NCBI GenBank assembly: GCA_003556985.1
Contig: PWPZ01000241.1
Coordinates: 1-9,695 of the forward strand
Direction of reading: 5' to 3'
DNA length: 9,695 nt
Source of the DNA: Bacteroidota bacterium
Lineage (GTDB): Bacteria; Bacteroidota; Bacteroidia; Bacteroidales; PUMT01
How positions within the stretch are numbered: position 1 is the first letter of the stretch; every line of letters begins with the position of its first letter. The position numbers and the translations under genes were made by a program. Below, piece by piece: positions 5,768 through 9,695 of the stretch. Below the pieces are notes generated by a model, which was given only the letters and a program-made list of their open reading frames with translations, did no database searches and had not been told where the DNA came from.

Positions 5768-6613
5768 ATGAGCTCTGTTAACCCAGCGATCCTCTCAGGT
5801 TTCCATCTTGAACTGCTACCCCTGCTGTTTCAGCACTGCCGCTCATTGTTTGCCGGCTCCCACCTCCCCTCCCACGATCATTATCACCATTTGCGTGTCT
5901 GGAATTACGCCATGGATCTTTTGTCCGAATTATGGGGGAACGGAATAAAGCTTAACGAGAATGATATTTCACTCCTGATGCTGGCAACATTTTTTCATGA
6001 CACCGGACTCACCAAAACCCTGGATAAAGATCACGGTACCGAAAGTCACCTTTTATGCCAGGATTTTCTTAACCGTAATCCCTCCCTGTTTCCCTTTGAT
6101 GTAAGTCCGGCATTGCATGCAATTGAGCTGCACGATAAAAAAGAACCGCAGCTGCCTTTCGGCGGAAATCACTGCATGGACATACTGCCCATACTTTCGG
6201 TATGCGATGATGCCGATGCCTACGGACCGGCAGGAGTTCTGAGGTATGCGGAAATATACCTGCTGCGGGGCATAACTGTAGATGCACTGCCTGACAGGGT
6301 ACTGAAAAACATGGCATACAGGTTCAATTTTCTTTTGGCCCAAAAATGGATACCTGAAAAATTTATGCTCAGGCACCACGCCAGATACAGATATGCGGAA
6401 AAATATTATAAAGCAATCAAGGAAAATCGTGAACTGGGGAAAAAAGATACGGTAAGGTTTGAAATAATTGATTCCTACATGAAGCAGGTGTACTATGGAA
6501 ATACCGGTTTCATGGAATTCGCAGCATCACTGAATGAAAGTACAGATAAAACAAAAAATGATTTCGGTTCCAAACTTTTTGCAGAACTGCAGCAAACCAT
6601 GGCTATTTCCTGA
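5768..6613 (+). CDS. HD-domain protein, putative metal-dependent phosphohydrolase
   Basis: A soluble protein of 281 residues with a likely HD domain over about 35-190. The metal-binding pattern H...HD...D is visible: His40 in HHLRV, His77-Asp78 in FFHDTG, and Asp147 or Asp148 in VCDDADAYG. HD proteins remove phosphate from nucleotides or related substrates, so a phosphohydrolase or phosphodiesterase role is inferred; the substrate is unknown. The C-terminal part (200-281) is helical and not recognised. The start is the only reasonable ATG, because the next methionine (residue 49) would drop His40. There is almost no leader: the ATG lies 10 nt after a strong terminator. It could be expressed by read-through or from a promoter overlapping the terminator; TATCTTTA at 5757-5764 is one mismatch from TAnnTTTG. 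Confidence 0.83.
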   Translation: MSSVNPAILSGFHLELLPLLFQHCRSLFAGSHLPSHDHYHHLRVWNYAMDLLSELWGNGIKLNENDISLLMLATFFHDTGLTKTLDKDHGTESHLLCQDFLNRNPSLFPFDVSPALHAIELHDKKEPQLPFGGNHCMDILPILSVCDDADAYGPAGVLRYAEIYLLRGITVDALPDRVLKNMAYRFNFLLAQKWIPEKFMLRHHARYRYAEKYYKAIKENRELGKKDTVRFEIIDSYMKQVYYGNTGFMEFAASLNESTDKTKNDFGSKLFAELQQTMAIS

Positions 6614-6619
6614 TACCGT

Positions 6620-6644
6620 CAGGGCAACACTGCAAAAAGCCCTG
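6620..6644 (+). other. Weak hairpin after the HD-domain gene
   Basis: CAGGGC (6620-6625) pairs with GCCCTG (6639-6644) around a 13-nt loop, starting 7 nt after the HD gene stop. No T-run follows, so terminator function is doubtful. No better terminator is seen before tilS, so the two genes may be partly co-transcribed. Confidence 0.25.
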
Positions 6645-6661
6645 CGGTTTATGATTCACTT

Positions 6662-6726
6662 ACGATCGATAATGGTTGCACTATCCATTACGTATTCACG
6701 ATCAATTATGGTTGCACAATCCATTA
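6662..6726. repeat. Two imperfect 29-bp units, period 36 bp, upstream of tilS
   Basis: ACGATCGATAATGGTTGCAC continues to CCATTA in copy 1 (6662-6690). Copy 2 (6698-6726) differs at three positions. A partial third unit, ACAATCCATGA (6734-6744), follows. Within copy 1, TAATGG and CCATTA form an inverted repeat around TTGCACTAT. The repeats lie 51-115 nt before the tilS start, where an operator or 5' leader structure would be expected; no role is proven. Confidence 0.75.
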
Positions 6727-6776
6727 AGAATTAACAATCCATGACGCGCAAAAGGGAAAAACAAAAATGGTGAACC

Positions 6777-8126
6777 ATGAAAAAAAATCCGGATATTTAT
6801 CAGGGGTTTAACGATTTTGTCAGTTCAGAGAATCTTCTGGATTCCGGCAAAATTTTGCTTGGAATAAGCGGAGGCATTGACTCAATGGTGATGCTTGGCC
6901 TGTTTCTGAAGACAGGCCTGCAGGTATCGGCGGCCCACTGTAATTTTGGGCTACGCGGACAGGAATCGGATACTGACCAGGTATTTGTGGCAGAATACTG
7001 CAAAAAAAACAATGTCCCCCTTCATACTAAGCACTTCAATACACAACAATATGCTGAGGAGCATAAAATATCATTGCAGATGGCAGCACGTGATCTGAGA
7101 TATTCCTGGTTCGAGCATCTGAAAACCGAACACAATTATTCATCCATAGCCATTGCCCACAACAAAAATGATCTTGCAGAAACATTCCTCTTAAATCTGA
7201 CCCGCGGCACAGGCATAAGGGGCTTGAGCGGCATAAGGGCAAAGACCGGCAATGTTATTCGCCCGCTGTTATTTGCCGGCAGGAAGGAGATACTCGAATA
7301 CGCAGAGAAACATGCTGTCCCGTTCAGGGAAGATTCCAGCAATAAAGAAATTAAATACCGGCGCAACAGAATAAGGCACAAGATCATTCCTGAATTCGAG
7401 GCAATACTCCCCGGATTTACCGACACCCTGTTTGAAACAGCCAAACGGCTGAAAGATGTTGAAACCATTTATTCCGGTACTGTAAACCGCAAATTCGATG
7501 ATCTGTGCATCAAGACCAGCCTCGGATACAAGTTCAATATCAGGTCGCTATTATCACTCAACCCGCTACCAACCTATCTCTATGAATTTTTAAAAAGATG
7601 GAACTTCCCCAGGGAACTGGTTCCCGATATAATAGCATCATTAAGTTCCTCCTCCGGGAAGCAATTTTTTTCACCTACCCACCGCCTGGTCAGGGATCGC
7701 GACTACCTCTTTATTACAATGGCCGATCGTGATACCCCAAATAAATATTATATAGAAGAAGATACCACCGGTATCGCCTATCCTGTGAAGATGAATTTTA
7801 CAAGAACGGAATACCATCCGGGATTTATCATTCCCCGCAACACCGCAATTGCGTGCCTGGACCAGGATCTGCTTCATTTCCCTCTTATTCTCAGGAAATG
7901 GCAAAAAGGAGATTACTTTCAACCACTGGGAATGACCGGTCTTAAAAAATTAAGTGATTTTTTTATCGATAATAAGTTCACGTTAATAGAAAAAGAGAAA
8001 ACCTGGATAATGGCCTCCGGGAATAAGGTAGTATGGATTGTCGGTCACAGGATAGACAATCGCTTCAAAATCAGCGAAAGAACCAGAAATATCCTTCTTG
8101 CAGAGATGATTGAATATAAGGGATAA
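6777..8126 (+). CDS. tilS: tRNA(Ile)-lysidine synthase
   Basis: Cytosolic enzyme that uses ATP and lysine to convert C34 of the CAU-anticodon tRNA-Ile into lysidine, changing its decoding from AUG to AUA and its charging from Met to Ile; normally essential. It has 449 residues. The N-terminal PP-loop ATPase carries SGGIDS at 31-36. The family motif is present as HNKNDLAET (128-136), followed by LTRGTGIRGLSGI. YRRNRIRHKIIP (194-205) is the conserved element joining the catalytic and central domains. The C-terminal TilS domain is recognised from KWQKGDYFQPLGMTGLKKLS (374-393). The length matches the long two-domain form. It starts at 6777; another ATG at 6767 is out of frame. Its stop codon TAA (8124-8126) directly touches the stop of the convergent kinase gene. 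Confidence 0.96.
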   Translation: MKKNPDIYQGFNDFVSSENLLDSGKILLGISGGIDSMVMLGLFLKTGLQVSAAHCNFGLRGQESDTDQVFVAEYCKKNNVPLHTKHFNTQQYAEEHKISLQMAARDLRYSWFEHLKTEHNYSSIAIAHNKNDLAETFLLNLTRGTGIRGLSGIRAKTGNVIRPLLFAGRKEILEYAEKHAVPFREDSSNKEIKYRRNRIRHKIIPEFEAILPGFTDTLFETAKRLKDVETIYSGTVNRKFDDLCIKTSLGYKFNIRSLLSLNPLPTYLYEFLKRWNFPRELVPDIIASLSSSSGKQFFSPTHRLVRDRDYLFITMADRDTPNKYYIEEDTTGIAYPVKMNFTRTEYHPGFIIPRNTAIACLDQDLLHFPLILRKWQKGDYFQPLGMTGLKKLSDFFIDNKFTLIEKEKTWIMASGNKVVWIVGHRIDNRFKISERTRNILLAEMIEYKG

Positions 8127-9695
8127 TTACTGATTGTATAAATATTTATTCAGTAGTACCAGCAATTTCTTCCGCTCAAATGGTTTTGAGAGATAGTCGG
8201 TGCACCCATGCTTTTTTACTTTTTCCCGGTCGCCCGATTGAGCATAGGCAGTGAGTGCTATTACAGGCAGGCCGGGCATGAAAGTCCTTATTTTTCCGGT
8301 TGCCTCAAAACCGTCCATTACCGGCATTTTTATATCCATAAGAACCATATCTATATCTGCTCTTTTCCGGCACTGCTCAACCGCTTCAAGACCGTTTATG
8401 GCATGAATAATCTCCATCGGATATTCCGAAAGGTATTCTTTTATCAATAAAAAGTTCATGTAATTATCTTCGGCAACCAGAATGGTTTTTCGTTCATTCT
8501 TCAGGAAAACGCTTTCATCTGCCTGCATTGAATTCTCCATTTCACTTTTTTTATCAGCCGGTTTGCAGGGAATTGTGAAAAAAAACCGGGAACCGTTACC
8601 CGGGGAGGATTCAAGCCATATTCGTCCGCCCAGAAGCTCAACATACGATCTGACAATAAACAGTCCCAGTCCGCTCCCCGAAAATTCCCCGGTAGAATCC
8701 AGATTCACCTTGCGAAACCGTTCAAATATTATTTCATGCATCTCAGCAGGAATGCCAATCCCGGTGTCTTTTACAAAAAAGAGCAATTCCCCGTTTCTTC
8801 TGGTACAGCCAAATTCAATTTTTCCCGACCTGGTAAATTTTAAGGCATTGCCTGTCAGATTCATCAATATCTGAGTCAGCTTGGTCTCGTCGGTGATTAT
8901 TACAAGATCAGATTCAGGAAGATCATAATTGCAAACCAGTTCAATATCTTTCCCTGAAACTTCCCTTATATAATGTTTATACACCAGTAAAAGCAATTGA
9001 TATACATTGGTTTCCTTCATAACGACCCTGACCTGGCCAGCCTCGATGGCAGCAATATCAAATATATCATCAATAATTGCGAGAAGCTGGGAACTGCTTT
9101 GAAGAATTATATCTGTATAATATTGAAGTTCTTCGGAATTTATTCCCGGTTTATTTATAATTTCGCTAAAGCCAACTATTGCATTCAGAGGAGTTCTTAT
9201 CTCATGCGAAAGGTTGTTGAGAAAAGCCGTTTTCAGTCGGTCACTTTCCCTGGCCCGGTCCCTGGCAACAATCAGTTCATCTTCCATTTTCTTCCTTTCG
9301 GTGATGTTTTCATAAATCCCCAGCATACCGATAATATCGTTGTTCGTATAGGTAAGCGGTAACTTGCTGGTTTGCAGCCACAGGGTTTCTCCATCGGGTG
9401 TGGTCTGGGGTTCTTCATAACCAATCTTTGGAATTCCGGTGCGCATTACTTCGGCATCGTCTTTCCTGTACAAATCAGCCTGGTCGATCCATCCCATCTG
9501 GTAATCATCAAGTCCGACGAGCTTGTCAGGATCATCGAACCCTGCATCTCTGGCAAATGCCAGGTTGCATCCCATGTATCTGCTTTTCAGGTCTTTCCAG
9601 AATACCCTGACGGGAATGGTGTCAATAATTTTTCTGAGCATCAGCCTTGACTCCTCCAGGGCGATCTCTGTTATTTTTATTCCGGTTATATCCTG
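8127..9695 (-). CDS. Hybrid PAS sensor histidine kinase with C-terminal receiver, 5' end outside window
   Basis: Two-component signalling protein; the frame stays open to the window edge. Numbered from an internal Met at 9641, the order is a PAS/PAC domain (1-118), HisKA with phospho-acceptor His146 in LSHEIRTPLN, a HATPase domain with N-box Asn265, G1 box DTGIGIP (292-298) and G2 box GSGLGLF (322-328), then a receiver domain (386-504) with acidic pair E391-D392, phospho-acceptor Asp436 in MDIKMPVMDG, Thr464 and Lys486 in LSKPF. All catalytic residues are present. The 18 codons before that Met (QDITGIKITEIALEESRL) look like the end of another PAC domain and its linker helix, so 9641 is not the true start. 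No membrane segment is seen in this part. The signal and output partner are unknown; it may pass phosphate from Asp436 to an HPt protein or use the receiver to control itself. Confidence 0.93.
   Translation of the reverse strand, partial: QDITGIKITEIALEESRLMLRKIIDTIPVRVFWKDLKSRYMGCNLAFARDAGFDDPDKLVGLDDYQMGWIDQADLYRKDDAEVMRTGIPKIGYEEPQTTPDGETLWLQTSKLPLTYTNNDIIGMLGIYENITERKKMEDELIVARDRARESDRLKTAFLNNLSHEIRTPLNAIVGFSEIINKPGINSEELQYYTDIILQSSSQLLAIIDDIFDIAAIEAGQVRVVMKETNVYQLLLLVYKHYIREVSGKDIELVCNYDLPESDLVIITDETKLTQILMNLTGNALKFTRSGKIEFGCTRRNGELLFFVKDTGIGIPAEMHEIIFERFRKVNLDSTGEFSGSGLGLFIVRSYVELLGGRIWLESSPGNGSRFFFTIPCKPADKKSEMENSMQADESVFLKNERKTILVAEDNYMNFLLIKEYLSEYPMEIIHAINGLEAVEQCRKRADIDMVLMDIKMPVMDGFEATGKIRTFMPGLPVIALTAYAQSGDREKVKKHGCTDYLSKPFERKKLLVLLNKYLYNQ
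8128..8155. other. Nested AT-rich palindrome at the convergent gene ends
   Basis: TACTGA (8128-8133) pairs with TCAGTA (8150-8155) and encloses the perfect 12-bp palindrome ATAAATATTTAT (8138-8149). It lies inside the last codons of the kinase and just past the tilS stop. It might act as a weak bidirectional 3'-end structure, but it has no GC-rich stem and no T-run. Confidence 0.3.

Noticed and set aside
6534..6734. 66-codon plus-strand ORF with a repeated RSIMVA-SI motif
   Set aside because: It overlaps the end of the HD gene in another frame and its repeated residues merely reflect the 36-bp DNA repeat; no start signal or family resemblance.
6614..6776. TATGGTTG (6707-6714) as a -7 promoter box for tilS
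   Set aside because: One mismatch to TAnnTTTG but no -33 box at a suitable distance, and it lies within the repeat unit, so the match is not convincing.
7158..7185. TilS motif reads HNKNDLAET instead of the common HxxDDQxET
   Set aside because: Looks like a lost residue at first, but the neighbouring Asp and the rest of the motif are intact, and N-D-L forms occur in some family members as I recall, so this is not evidence of inactivity.
8482..8874. 130-codon plus-strand ORF opposite the sensor kinase
   Set aside because: Antisense shadow of the HATPase region; no recognisable features.

Overview
The window looks like chromosomal DNA from a member of the Bacteroidota, probably a Bacteroidales/Marinilabiliales-type organism. 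This is inferred from moderate GC, start codons without clear Shine-Dalgarno sequences, TAnnTTTG-like -7 promoter boxes, and the style of the proteins (a Bacteroidota-like small HTH protein, a long-form NfeD protease, a hybrid PAS kinase). No plasmid, phage, transposase or CRISPR gene is visible. Most of the content is housekeeping.

Layout. Positions 1-301 hold two tRNA-Ser genes: UGA anticodon (its first five bases lie before the window) and CGA anticodon. Positions 300-568 are a non-coding repeat patch: a 133-nt imperfect palindrome starting at the CCA end of the second tRNA and containing its terminator, two copies of a 46-bp repeat exactly 150 bp apart, and two copies of a 27-bp repeat 34 bp apart. 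Positions 569-3763 (minus strand) form a likely two-gene operon, purB (adenylosuccinate lyase) followed by an MsbA-type ABC exporter. Positions 3764-3924 are a divergent promoter region. Positions 3925-5346 encode a membrane-bound ClpP-class serine protease of the NfeD family. Positions 5454-5705 encode an 83-residue HTH protein ending in a strong terminator. Positions 5768-6613 encode an HD-domain hydrolase that starts only 10 nt after that terminator. A 36-bp-period repeat (6662-6726) precedes tilS (6777-8126). The window closes with a minus-strand hybrid sensor kinase (8127 to beyond 9695) whose stop codon directly abuts that of tilS.

How the genes relate. purB supplies AMP and IMP-pathway intermediates; the ABC exporter behind it probably flips a lipid or lipid-linked substrate across the inner membrane and shares the transcript, with no obvious functional link. 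NfeD probably works in membrane quality control, but its usual SPFH partner is not next to it. TilS makes the AUA-reading tRNA-Ile; with the two tRNA-Ser genes it gives the window a loose translation theme that may be chance. The kinase carries its own receiver domain and no cognate regulator is visible.

I see no convincing new multi-gene system. The most unusual material is the structured repeat patch at 300-559 and the terminator-to-start spacing at 5728-5768.
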